Assembly: GCF_963169125.1 (NCBI RefSeq)
Contig: NC_084802.1
Coordinates: 34,603,607-34,667,606, forward strand
Length of the DNA: 64,000 nucleotides
DNA from: Humulus lupulus
Taxonomy: Eukaryota > Streptophyta > Magnoliopsida > Rosales > Cannabaceae
Reading direction: 5' to 3'
The notes under the pieces are model-generated. The model searched no databases and was not told the origin of the DNA. It was given only the letters and a program-made list of their open reading frames with translations. Shown here piece by piece: positions 21,445-32,974 of this stretch (position 1 is its first letter; each line of letters starts with the position of its first letter). The position numbers and the translations under genes are program-made.

Positions 21445-22848
21445 TGTTGGTATTAAAAGAACAAAAGATATGCATCAGGGAATGAACCATTTTTAATATA
21501 TATCAATACCAGCCAAGATATACACAAACATATATATATATTAAATCACACCCAAACATATTAGAGATTACCTTTTGTAGCCTATCAAGTGTTCTCGAAT
21601 CTTTTTGTATAAAATCAACGATCTTCCTAACCAAGTTCTGAAAGCTCTTACCTTTATCTTCCAGACCAATCCTCAAACACACAAGGACGTGTGTGATCAT
21701 GAAGGATTCAAAAGGTTGATTAATGACTCTCTAGATAAACTCAACACATGAGATATAGAGAGGTTTGATTGAGAGAAGAGGAATTGAGCAATTTTCTGGT
21801 TTAGAAAAACTATCGCTTCTGTCTCAGTGAGAGAGTCTACTTTTCAATCACATAAAAAATCATCTTTTGAAGTATCGCTCTATCAGTTTTTACAAAGATA
21901 ATTAATCTATTTAATAAATCTTTATTTTATTAAAAATAGAATTCAAATTAACATTGATATGTTATAACTATTTAATTATTTAATTTAAATCAAATTTAAA
22001 AATGAATAATTAAATAACTGATTAAACAAATAATTTGAAGTTCAAAATTCAAATCCCAGGAATCGGGGAATCCCTGTGTGTGGTGCCACACTCATTGCAC
22101 AGTGAGTGTGACACCCCACATATTAGGGTTTTCCCTAATTTTCTCATGTGTTTGTTTAATCAACTTTTAAGACAATATTTTTATCCCAACATAAATATCT
22201 GTTAATTCAAAATTAAAATTATCTTAAAATATCAGTTTTAAATAAACAAATATCATAATCTAAATAAGATATTTATTATTCTCTCTATATATTAATCCAA
22301 ACAAGACTAATATTAATTTTAACCTATAGTTTTTCAAAATAAAAACTATGCAGTTAAATATTAATTAATTCATAATTAATCAATTGCCTATAATTATTAC
22401 ATAATTATTTCCTTGCCCTGGAAAATTAATTCCCTTGAAATTAAGTCATCCTCTTTACAAATTATTCTTTTGACATCGTTACCCTTGTCAATATAGGACA
22501 GAGGTGATCTAGGGACTATTGACCTGTAATACAAGGCTCCAATAAACCAGATTATTAATTAAACTCTTTAATCCAATAATCGTATTTATTAATTCCATAA
22601 TTACTCCACTATAAATATGGAATTTTACTCTAATTATTTATAGAATTATATTTACAAAGTTTTCTCTTGTAGTCCATTGATATAATCAATAAATGTAGTT
22701 TTGTCCTCCATTTATTGGTTCGTTAATTAGAGCTGGTCAAAATTATCTTTTTACCCTTATAATTGCCTCTTAATCCTTAAGTATCATTAATTCACTAGCA
22801 AATAATTATTCTATAATCAAATTATAGATTTGAGCTCAATAATTATTC
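21445..22848 (-). repeat. Copia solo LTR (same broad family as element X) inserted in T1 RNase H
   Basis: On the minus strand it ends CCAACA (TGTTGG on the plus strand at 21445) and contains the block CAAAAAGATTCGAGAACACTTGATAGGC that matches the X LTR block at 4690-4715. Its far end abuts the start of another LTR at 22849. The left flank TTCAC (21440-21444) has no readable partner on the right, because T1 sequence next to the right end has been deleted. Confidence 0.6.
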
Positions 22849-23019
22849 TGTAACGTCCCAAACTGCTAATAAGGCTTAGTGCCTTGATTAGTGTGCCGGG
22901 AGGATATAATTGGATATATATGTGGAATTAATTGATTGCGTGTGTGACTACGTGGCATACATGATTTATATGGTAATATGAATATATGTGCATGTTTATG
23001 TGTATTAAATATGCATGTG
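22849..23019 (+). repeat. 171-bp sliver of a 2.4-kb-family LTR start
   Basis: TGTAACGTCCCAAA and the following ~165 bp match the beginning of the LTR at 24973, then the match stops after AATATGCATGTG and T1 integrase sequence follows directly. The rest of that LTR element, and the T1 integrase core, have been deleted. Confidence 0.7.
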
Positions 23020-23437
23020 AGATCCTGGACATGACCTACGGATATGAACCCATGCTCCCAGTCGAGGCGGCAATCTACATGCACCGACGAGATACATACG
23101 ATTCACCACGAACCACGCTTTACTCCGAGAATCTCTGGACCTTACGGAGGATCTCCGTGAAGCCTCACTACTTCGAGTAGTGTCCTACCAACAAAAAGTG
23201 GCCAAATATATTAACTCTAAAGTGAAGAATAGGAAGTTTGGGGTCTCAGATTTGGTGTTGCGAAGTGTCTTTTTAGCCACCTGAGATCCTGGTGCCGGAG
23301 TATTAGGCCCTAACTAGGAAGGCCCGTATCAATTCAAGAGCACCGTGTGTCAAGGGACATACAAACTAGCCTGAATAGGTGGGGAGTTATTGCCCCACAC
23401 CTAGAATGTTGAGCACCTTCGTCGGTATTACCAATAA
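23020..23437 (+). pseudogene. T1 integrase C-terminal end (Tat-type)
   Basis: The frame reads MTYGYEPMLPVEAAI followed, with frame changes, by KNRKFGVSDLVLR, DPGAGVLGPN, GPYQF and WNVEHLRRYYQ with a TAA at 23435. These are the conserved last ~130 residues of Tat integrases (the GPY/F-type region and the EHLRRYY terminus). The HHCC zinc finger and the D,D-35-E catalytic core should lie upstream but are missing because of the deletion at 21445-23019. This fixes the 3' end of the T1 polyprotein. Confidence 0.8.
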
Positions 23438-23559
23438 TATAAGCAATGTAATTTCTAAATCTTGTAGTCATTTTGTAGCCTCTGGGCATGATTAATGGAA
23501 ATCGTGTGTGCAAAACACGATAGATGAAATTAAGAGAAACTGCTTATATTTTAAATTTT
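23438..23559 (+). other. Start of the T1 3' untranslated region
   Basis: Short AT-rich stretch directly after the integrase stop codon. No polypurine tract is apparent here; the long repeat-bearing 3' region follows, as in other Tat elements where the LTR is far from the pol stop. Confidence 0.5.
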
Positions 23560-24972
23560 AATTTAGTAATTTCACTTCCTGAGTTGTACCCACTCACTAG
23601 CTTGGAGAAGTGAATGCAGAAAAGTCTTCATCACTTAGGAGGCATAGCTGGGTCTACTCGCTGGATAGTCGCTTGCGAGGCATGACCTAGGAAGCTAAGC
23701 TTGTCATAAGTGAAGTAGTATCAAGGTCGGCGAAAGCAGGCAAAGAAACCAAGTAACCTATGAGCGGAGAACTTGAGTTGTGTCACGAGAACCAACTATG
23801 GGTTCCCGACTTTCGATGGGCGAACGAACCCCCAGGTCATTTATGCTAAGAGGCAACTCTGTCCAGTGTAACATCTAAGGGACCACAAGCCTAGAGTAGC
23901 ACTGAGCAACCTATAAAGCTAAGCTTGCCACGAGCATTGCAGGCCTAGTATCAAAACCTAAGGAATAAGCCCTAACAATGAAACCAAGAAACCTATGGGC
24001 GAAGAACTTGAGTTGTGTCCTGAGGACAAACTACGGGTTCCCGACTTCTAATGGGCGAACGAACCCCCAGGTGATTTATACTCTGAGGGAAACCTTGCCC
24101 AGTGTAACCCCTTATGGACCACGTGCCCAGAGTAGCACTGAGCAGCCTAGGAAGCTAAGCTCGTCATGAGTAGAGCAGGCCTAGTGTCACAACCTAGGGA
24201 ATAAACCCTAGCATTGAAAAATCCAAGTAACACGAGAGTGAATTCATGGTTATCTCCCAAGGACCATGAGCCAGAGGAGAACTAACAAATTCATAAATCC
24301 TGAAAAGTGAATGGGAGCCCGAGGCAGCGATACTTGAGCGTAAACTTCAAGTTACCAAAACCTGTACTCGCGGAGCAGGACCTAGGAAACTAATCTTGTC
24401 GCAAGTGGAGTAAGCCTAGCATCAAGGCAGGCGAGAATAGAGCGACCTAGTAAGATCTAGCAATAGTAAAACCTAAAAAACCCATTTATCGGGTGAGCTG
24501 GAATAACCTCCAGAGCACTGCGCGCTTGAGAAGTAGTAACCAATTCTTAAGACCCAAGTCCCCCATGCTTGGGGTGCAAGCATCAAATTTCCAAAATCTT
24601 GACTACAAGGTCTGGCCTAGAAGAGCAGAGAACTTGACCCATGTCCTGGGGACTATGAGCCCGAGGACTGGCTACGGGTTCCTGATTTCCACAAATCGAG
24701 TAATCTTTACACGGGGGTGGTGCCGTAAAAAGGACCTAGTGTACCATCCCGAGGACTATGCACCGAAGAAGTAACACTACGTCTTCACACCCTAAGTAAG
24801 AATGACCACCTAAGACCTGAGTTGTTGGAACTCGTGGGTATAAGGACAGGTCGAGTGCTTCCACTCGACAACGCACTAAAGTTACTCCCGAGGACAGTGG
24901 GCCTGGGAAACAACACTAAGTGCCTAAAACCGTAGTAATACTAGGTGAATTGATGAGACTCAAGTTGCCAAG
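23560..24972 (+). repeat. Tandem repeats (~235 bp period) in the T1 3' region
   Basis: Two clear adjacent units start at about 23745 and 23980 (period ~235). They share GAACTTGAGTTGTGTC, GGGCGAACGAACCCCCAGGT, GAGTAGCACTGAGCA and AAGCTAAGCT. Diverged pieces of the same unit lie before (23680-23745) and after (24216-24790). Long tandem-repeat-bearing 3' regions are a known trait of Tat elements and can seed satellite DNA. No ORF is supported in this stretch. Confidence 0.75.
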
Positions 24973-27900
24973 TGTAACATCCCAAATTAGATATTAAGGT
25001 TAAGTGCCTTGACTACAGTGCCTGGAGGCCTTGATTGGGATTATATGAGAAAGTAATGGATTATATGCATGATTATGTGATATTAATGAATTGTGTGGTA
25101 ATGGGATTAGACATGCATGGTTGTGTGTATTAAATATGCATGTGGGTCCATTTTTGTGAATAGGGGCATGTTTGTAATTTTGGGTCGTTGAGGGCTTGAA
25201 TATAATTATGATTGTATTATGAGTAAGACCCTAGTGTTATGGGGATATGTTTGAGATGTGTGGTCTAAGATGATCCTAGGGAGTGGATTAGCGGAATAGT
25301 CACAACGGGGTCAGATACCCAGCTCGGGGTGAGCCTAAGGGTGTTTTGAGAAACTTGGCATGTGCCTGGGGTATACCGGGTAACGGGTAATTATTAGTAA
25401 TAATTTGGGTTTGTCGAGATGAAATGGGGATTTGTAGGAACACTCGAGGAATTAACAGGATGTGGGAAATGACGGGATTGCCTTTGGTGGCATTAAAACA
25501 TTAAAGATAGACTTGGGGGCATTTTGGTCATTAGGCAGCTAGGATAGACTCAAACTAAAACAAGACTCTAGAATTAGCTGAGTAACAAATTAGAAACACT
25601 CTCAGCCTATTTCCCTTGCTCTCACTCTCTCTCTCTCCCTATTCGGTTTGCTCTTCCCCTTTGGTGTATATAGAAGTTAGTGGGGGTTCTTGGAGAATTG
25701 GTGTAAGAATTGAAGATTTGAAAGCTTGGAGACTGAGGAATCAAGCTAGGATCTCTTGAGGATTAGTTCAAGGCCATCATTTACAGAAGGGGTAAGTGAA
25801 TTCCTATGTTTCTTTATTGAATTGTGAGTTTGGTATTGGTGTTCTTGAGTTTCAAACTCAAGGTTTGAATTTTGGGCTGTGATGGAGCTTTGGCTTAGCT
25901 ACTAGTGTGGTTGTGTTGTCTATGGTATTTTGGAACACTTGAGAGACTTAATTATGGCTTTAGTTTATGTCTAGGGTGGATTTTTGGTGAATTAAGTTCA
26001 AAGAAAACATAGAAAATGGTGAGGTTTCTGGGTTTTGGGGCTCGAGCCGCGACCCTGTTCATCAGGAGTCGCAACCCCCTTGAACACAGAGGTCTGGGGC
26101 CTCAGAATTTTACCCAGGCATAGCATCGTGCCTCAGCTTGCACCGCGACCTGTGGTCCCCAAATGTGAGAGCAATGCTCTCTGACTTAAGCGCACCGCGG
26201 CCCTTAAGGTCTGGGCCACGACTCAAAATTGGAAAAGTGACCAAATTGAATTTTTAAGCTCGAGAACTCATATGTTAAGGCTCGGGAAGGATTCTACTAC
26301 CCGGTTTAGTAGGATTCGAGGACTCAAAGGCTAGTATTTGTATCCAAAGTTCTAAATTGATTAGAGATTGATGGACATCTATTTTTTATGGCGTTGTGGC
26401 TAGGTTTTACCGCTCAGGCTCGGGATTAGGAGTTGTGCTCGGGATCGCTTTGGGTTGTCAGCTCGGGTGTAACGCCCTAGTTAGCCAATACCGTCACACT
26501 GTGTACTTTAAATAGTGTTTATCTCGCTAAACGAGTCATTAGGTCATAAACATGCATCTAAGCATTATTAATTGGCCAGGGTGAAATCGGCCAAAAGGAA
26601 TAGATATGTTTTATTTAAAACATTAATCTGTACATGGGATCCCATAAAAGTGTTTACAACGAAGTTTACATCAAAAATGGTCATTATAGTTCAAATATTA
26701 CAATCCTCCGACCTAAGCAGCAAAAATAGGGTTAAACCCTAGTTCCCCTGAGAAACACCTTGGCCATGGTGGTCAAGCGACCGCATATGTACACATCGCC
26801 ACCTATGCTCTCCACTCAAGGCTAGGTAAGCTTTTCCTTCCCTTTACCTGCACCGCATAGCACCCGTGAGCCAAGGATCAACAAGACAACTTATTACTGC
26901 ATGTATTCAATATAAATAAATGATCATGTAATCATACTGGGCTTCAGCCCTAATCAGATGATGAAGAGTAAGTCAATCTTAAGGTCTTGTGAATCATTAT
27001 GGGGCCCTTCACCCTGAATAGATGACTTGTGAGTCTCTCTGGGGTCTTGCGCCCTGAATAGATGACTAATAAGTCTATTTTGGGTCCTGCGCCCTAAGCC
27101 ATGAGACTATCAAGTCACCTGAACCTTTTTGGTCCTAGCTCTAACTAACTTGTCATAGACTAGCGAAGCGCTTAGTTTTATTCGACCAATAGGTCGGTCA
27201 AGCATTTACTGTTCATGTTGATTAGATCTAATCATTTGGGCCTGCGGTCCGAATGCTAATGTCGCTCTTGAATCATAAGTCAATTTTATACGACCAGCAC
27301 TCAATACTATTGCCGATAATGACTGATAAGTTAGAACTTGCCGACCAGTACCAAACACCATTGTTATTTCTAACTAATAAGTCAGTGCCATTCACAAATA
27401 AGCAACCCTGCCAGGCATTCACAATGCAACCAATGTCCATATATAGAGCATTCAACATGCCTCATCAATAATCATGTATGCCACATACTGGGTGCAGTTT
27501 TCTTACCTCAAGTTCGGGTGTAAAATAAATAAAGAACGACCCTGAGAATGATCCTGTCCTTAGGCCCTTAGCGGTCACCTAATCATAACCAAATATGAAA
27601 TTCCATCAATAAAATGAGTAATAAAAGGTTCATATAATAAAACCCAGCTCTCGGGACCTCGAATCCTACTAAAACGGTTAGTAGATTCAATCCCAAGCTT
27701 AGAGAATCGAAAACCTGCGCTTAAAACTTGTTAAAGCCCAACCTGGCACAAAGAAGACATATGGGTCGCGACCTGCCCCCAAGGGCTGCAGAGCACCCCC
27801 AAGATAGAGAGCTCCTTGTCTAGGTGCCAAGGGCAGGCCGCGACTTGACCCTGAGGGTCGCGGCGCGCTGCCAGACAAGGCCCAGGGGAGGCTCTGGGGT

Positions 27901-29822
27901 TCATTCAAATCACAACTTGTATGAACTCGGTCGCGACTTGACCTCATGAACCCAGCTTCCTTGCATTTTCCTCAATTCTAACTCAGTCAAATCTTCATCA
28001 AACCAATCCCAATATCACAATTAATCATTACCACAACATTACCACCATTCTAACAGCAAAACCCAAGTTATATAACACTTAAAACATCCTCAAACTCCCA
28101 ATTGCACAATCAAATATCAAGCTTATAAATTATCTTAAAAACAGAGTAAAAACTTGAGATTTAAATTGAAAATCCTTACCTCAATCCCATAATTGAACCA
28201 TTTTCAGTTGCTGATCACTAGCCTAAACTCTCAAGCCTTAAATCCTCAAGTTAATCTTCCAACCTAGCTTCAAAAATCCAATGGAAGGAAAGAGAGAAAG
28301 ATGATCGAGAGATACAAGAGAGGGGAACTTTGTTTTTGCTGCCTATGTAATCTAAAACCTTCCTTGGCTGAACATATCTAATTATCACAATGACCAAAAT
28401 GCCCCTAAGGCCATTTTAATTCCTCAAAGCCACCTAAGGGTATAACTGTCATTTCCCACCTATCCCGTTAATCATAATTAACGTCCTCCAATTCCCGTTA
28501 CTCCCAATATCCTCAATAAATTAATAAAGCATATCACATTACCTGCTCATTCCCGGTAATGTACTAAGCATCAATTTACCCCTAGGCTCACCTCGAGCCC
28601 GGTAATTAACTCTGTTATAACCAAACCGCTAACTTGCTTCCAAGGATCGTCTCATGCCAAATAGCTCAAACACATCCACATAACAATGTGGTCTCATCCA
28701 AATATCACATACACGCACATAAATATACAATTATGCGCTTAACAGATCAAAATTACAAAAACGCCCTTCTAACAAGAAGTGTGCCCACATCCATGCAATT
28801 TTCATCATATAATAATATAAATCACATAATCATGCATATAATCACATAATCTCATATTAAATCAATTATGCCCTCCTGGCCCCCTAATCTAGGCACTAAG
28901 CCACATTAGGGAATTGGGACATTTCATCGGGACACCAAGTAAGAGAACTGTTTATACTCGTAGAGTTGTGTGCTGTATAATGTTTTATGTATTGGTTATA
29001 GTTGTTATGTGCAACATGTGATTGTGACTGATCGGCAGGAGCCGGAAGTGGCAAGAGCCAGAAGCAGCAAGGGGTCGGGATCGACGTTAAGCATGCTTAA
29101 TGCAGGCCGCCAGGGCGAGACCCTCTAAGGGTGCTGTACACACCCGTTCGATTAGGGCTGCAGACTTGGTGCCTATTAGTGCACCTCGATCGGCGAAGGC
29201 CGCAACTATGCTACTATACTACTATTGTATTAATGTGTTATTGTGTTGTTGTACTGTTGTGTTACTGTACTGTTGTGCTATTGTATTATTAGGTTGTTAT
29301 GCCATTGTGTTGTTGTACTGCTATATTGTAGTGCATTCCAATAGGAACTGGTAACTATTTGTTTTTCTGATTAAGTATGTATTTGTTGAAGTATATTATT
29401 GTATGTCGTGCTTGAAGTTCTCTTGCTGGGCCTCGGCTCACAGGTGCTTTGTGTTGCAGGTAAGGGCAAGGAAGAAGGTCGAACAACCATGAGGTTGACA
29501 ACATGGAGTGGTGTGTACATGTTTGGCCTACATGGCCACCACAACTGGGGTTGTTTTGAGGAACATGTGGTAAACATTTGATTTTATCGCTTAGGTCGAC
29601 TGTACCATACCTTTGAATTGTAAATGTATTTCACGAATTTTTGGGATCCCAATGTAAAATTTTTACGAATTTTAATGAATGATCAACTCTTTATATTTAA
29701 GTTTCGTTAAATGAGCCTTTATTTTGATTTAATGACATTTTTTAACCTATAACCTCGATTAGCGAGCTAATGGCACATTTATAAATCATTGGGTAACAGC
29801 TCTAAGGTAGTATGGTGTTACA
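24973..29822 (+). repeat. Solo LTR L1 (2.4-kb family) with perfect 5-bp TSD, itself split by solo LTR L2
   Basis: L1 begins TGTAACATCCC and ends GGTGTTACA. It is flanked by the direct repeat CCAAG at 24968-24972 and 29823-29827. Removing L2 and one copy of its target duplication leaves about 2386 bp with no internal coding region, so it is a solo LTR produced by recombination between the two LTRs of a former element. It lies in the T1 3' region. Relatives are L2, L3, the LTRs of G, L4 and the sliver at 22849. A degenerate TTG/TACTG-rich microsatellite-like tract occurs at ~29212-29330. Confidence 0.85.
26468..28926 (-). repeat. Solo LTR L2, same family as L1, opposite orientation, perfect TSD
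   Basis: 2459 bp. On the plus strand it runs TGTAACGCCC ... GGGACATTTCA, so the LTR reads TGAAATGTCCC...GGGCGTTACA on the minus strand. The direct repeat TCGGG flanks it at 26463-26467 and 28927-28931. It contains GC-rich GTCGCGAC/GGCCGCGAC blocks near 27765-27865 like other members. No coding region is present. Minus- and plus-strand frames inside (e.g. 27253-27471, 27699-27947) are not family-like. Confidence 0.9.
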
Positions 29823-29827
29823 CCAAG

Positions 29828-30165
29828 ACTCGAGCATGAGTCCCTAGTTGACCCAACTAGGGCAGTAAAGTCCTAATCTTGAAGGCTAATGCCCACAAGT
29901 AGTGGACGTATAAAGGTATAAAATTCTCGTGATGTTAAGTTACGTTGAGCTAGATAAACCTTGCCAAATTTGTAAGACCAAATTGCACAATTAGTAAACG
30001 CTAAAAATGTGTCGAGTGATAAAGCAATGAAGACATAAGAATAGTGCAAGCAAAAGTCATTCACAAAGAGAAAGGCAAATTATTTACAATTGTGCTCAGA
30101 GGCTCAAGCGATAAAATTGTTTGTTCCCCAAAAGTGAATGGCACACAGGCCTATCAAAAGAAAAT
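29828..30165 (+). other. Continuation of the T1 3' region after L1
   Basis: The sequence right of the CCAAG duplication continues the repeat-bearing T1 3' region (ACTCGAGCATGAG...). It becomes AT-rich and ends near AAAATTAAAAGGG, beyond which a decayed chromovirus begins. I could not identify a T1 3' LTR. Confidence 0.4.
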
Positions 30166-30349
30166 AAAAAATTAAAAGGGTCCACTCGCCTGGAAGAACC
30201 TCTGTCACGAGTTCAATCATGGGATCGACTTTAGGAGTTCTGCCTTCCTATGGTATATTGCTGGATGAGAGTAACAGGGCTGGTAGGCCAGGTTTTCAGC
30301 TGCATATAGATTTGGAAGTTTTGTATCCAAGGTAGTAAATTAGATCAGG

Positions 30350-31345
30350 TAGTGTGAATGATGGCAGTTGAGGCCAGAATCACCCATCGGCCCTGAGATT
30401 GGCGACAGATGTTTGCTGGCATGCAAGCAAAATTGTAAAGGCAAGAGGAAGAGATTAGGTGATTGAGACAGCAGGTTCTGTCAGGGAACGCTGCCCTATG
30501 AGAGTTGGCAACAATGGCACCAGTTTCGACCTAACCTGAGGGTGGAAACAGATGGGAATTACTATATGAAAGATTCCAGATGTGTTTTCCTCCAGCTCGT
30601 GAGGGAGGTTTGGACCCGATTAGAGTTGAATAGTTGATGAGCATGGTTAGCTTCATCCTCGACTATATATGAGCGAAAGGAAGTGATAGTGTGGCTCGTG
30701 CCACATCCATGTTGCGGGAGGATGCCCGAACATGGTGGAAGTTGTATCCTAAACCCGAAATGTTTTCATGGTGGGTTGGAAGGAAACTCAGACAATGGAA
30801 CAATGAGAGGCACTACTGTGACGCAATTTGAATTGCAAAGACTAATGAGTTTACGAATTCAGTTCAGGTTGGTAAGACAGTGACAGAGTATGTCAGTGAG
30901 CTTGGTAGGCCGGCCAAATTCGTGTTTGATCTGGTACTAACGGACGTGGCTGGAAGGAGCAATTCACTTTAGGACTGAACCCTGGGATGGCCCAAAGCGT
31001 TAGGATCGCTCCAGTATATGAGATTGTTACCTAAGCTCGAGCAATGGTATCCCTATTTGCAGGATCAGGTAGGGGCGGAGGCCTAGTAACCAAGAAAGAA
31101 AGACTCATGATAGTTCTATTGTCCATGTCCTAGCAGGTGGGGCCATAGTATTCAGCGTGGCCGCTAGGACGGTGATGAGATCTGGAGGAGTTATTCAGCA
31201 TGCGCCAGGTGGAGGAGACACTGTCTGGGAGAATGTCGATCAAAGGCATGTCTTCTGTGTGGAATAGTGGGGCACATCAAGAGGGGTTGTCCGAAGACAA
31301 AGGCAGGAGGACCAAAGAGTACAGATAGCTCTACCCCAATTTGAG
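30350..31345 (+). pseudogene. Decayed gag of D with an intact-looking CCHC knuckle
   Basis: In shifting frames one reads LREDARTWW (~30712-30735), VGKTVTEYVSELGRPAKFVFDLV (~30865-30940), the core of chromovirus gag (VTEYALKFDRLAKFAPDLV type), and then CLLCGIVGHIKRGCP at 31249-31293, a C-x2-C-x4-H-x4-C zinc knuckle. Stops occur throughout. In intact relatives gag forms the particle and the knuckle binds RNA. Confidence 0.65.
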
Positions 31346-31439
31346 TGATCATCTCGATATGGTTACTGCCTGAGGCGAGTCCCTCGAAGGCGACCGATTG
31401 GCTTACTAGTTCTTAACCTGTTTATAAATTAAGTTGATT

Positions 31440-32260
31440 GAGTTTGATGCTACATACCTCTTAGGAGAGACATCGATATGTGGCACATGCTTTATGGTTG
31501 TCATGCCATGGGCCTTGAGATTTTAGCATTTACCTGGGAAAATTGGTAAAAATTGATTAAGGTGGTTCTATGAGAATTTCATGGAAAACCTGAGTATGGA
31601 TTTTCCTGTCAATAAGGGACAACCATGGACTGTAAGGAAAGATGGTGACTTCTGAGGTTAAAAGGAAGGGACCCAGTTGCAGTTACAGGGTGCCTAGCTG
31701 TGAGGAAGATACCACTAGGGTTATTTCAGTTAGACCAGATGAAAGTTGGATCGATCGATGATGTTTCAGATGGGTTCACGAGGATTCAATGGGATTGTCA
31801 TCGCATCAAGGGAATTGAGTGTGCTATGGGATTAAGGAAGGGATGGAATCGGTATCAAGGACATTATGAAGAATGACACTAGCTCAGCAAAAAGAATTAA
31901 GGTTCAGTTGAAGAAGTGTTCTACTTTAGGGTTGATCAGACAGAGCATCTCATCATGGGGCACGCCAACATCGTTTGTCAAGAAGAAGTCCAAGTCTGCA
32001 AGGATATGTATTGCATATGGATATTCAAATGAAATTATTGTTAAGAATAAGTATCATTTGTCAGGAATGAAGGTTTCATTACCCGGCTGTGAGGATAAGA
32101 CAATATTCTCAATAATTAACCCCCGATCTGGTTATTACCAGCTGAGGATCAAGGAAAGAGATATTCCAAGGATTACTTTTGCACCAAGTAGGATGTAGTG
32201 GGTTATCAGTGAAGGCTTTTAAACTGACTAATGCTTCAGCGGCCTAGGTAAGTTCAAAAA
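31440..32260 (+). pseudogene. Decayed protease/RT region of D
   Basis: A 110-codon frame (31866-32198) reads like the front of a chromovirus RT: VQLKKCSTLGLIRQSISSWGTPTSFVKKK, ICIAYGYSNEIIVKNKY, and INPRSGYYQLRIKERDIP. Several conserved positions are changed (CIDYREL became CIAYGYS), and the catalytic DD block that should follow is not recognisable. The stretch 31440-31860, where protease is expected, is too degraded to assign residues. Confidence 0.65.
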
Positions 32261-32974
32261 GTAGAGAGTACAAGGATGGTACGGACATGTTGTATTCAGA
32301 TTGATCAAGGATGTTTCAGGCTACTCCCTGTTAGAAGTAGAACGCGAATAGAAACTTCCTTGATAGTACCAAGGCGTAGGCGATAGGGTTACAAGTAAGG
32401 TTCCAAAAGGGACAAGTTCCGATTTTTCTAGAGAACGTTCAAGGTTATGTTATGCGAAGGAATGGGATTGTGTATGAGGCAATTAAGATGAAAACCATAA
32501 GGAAATTACTAAAGGAACGCCTTAAGGGCGAAAAGCACAGGGAAACCAGAGGGACACATCGGCTACTAGTTTAGGCATCTTTGAGGACAACCATACTTTG
32601 ACTAAAGTATCATGAGAACATAAAGTATGTCTGAATGGATGGTTACATACCTTATTTTTTAGAAGTTAGAATGAAGATTGATTCACTCATCATGGTATTA
32701 GAGTATGTATGTATGGACTAGTACAGGAGAACGATACGAAAGTAATCATCCTTGTTTATAGTATGGAATTATGGTGTAGTATGTTATGAGTTAGGGTGCG
32801 CTCGTGTGTAACTAAAAGAGTGATTATTTGCACCTCACAGTGGGTGAAGAGAAAAGGACTTGGATGTTCCACCTAGGATGTCGAGTTGACAGTAATGTCG
32901 GTTAATCATGGTTAGACTGAAATAATGACCAGGGTTGGTATGGAACTTGTGATTGAGAATTGGCAGATGTATTT
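32261..32974 (+). other. Degraded continuation of D, no domain readable
   Basis: About 700 bp with short broken frames and no confident similarity. It ends with TATTT (32970-32974), the left target-site duplication of C2. Confidence 0.45.

Larger units (their letters stand above)
30166..32974 (+). mobile_element. Heavily decayed plus-strand chromovirus-like Ty3 element D
   Basis: Scattered gag and RT similarity in the expected order on the plus strand, with many stops and frame changes. D is interrupted by C2 (32975-39341) and C3 (39517-41369). The short unmatched segments 39347-39516 and 41375-41544 are presumably further D sequence. No LTR was recognised. The decay is clearly greater than for any element inserted into it, as expected for the oldest layer. 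Confidence 0.6.
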
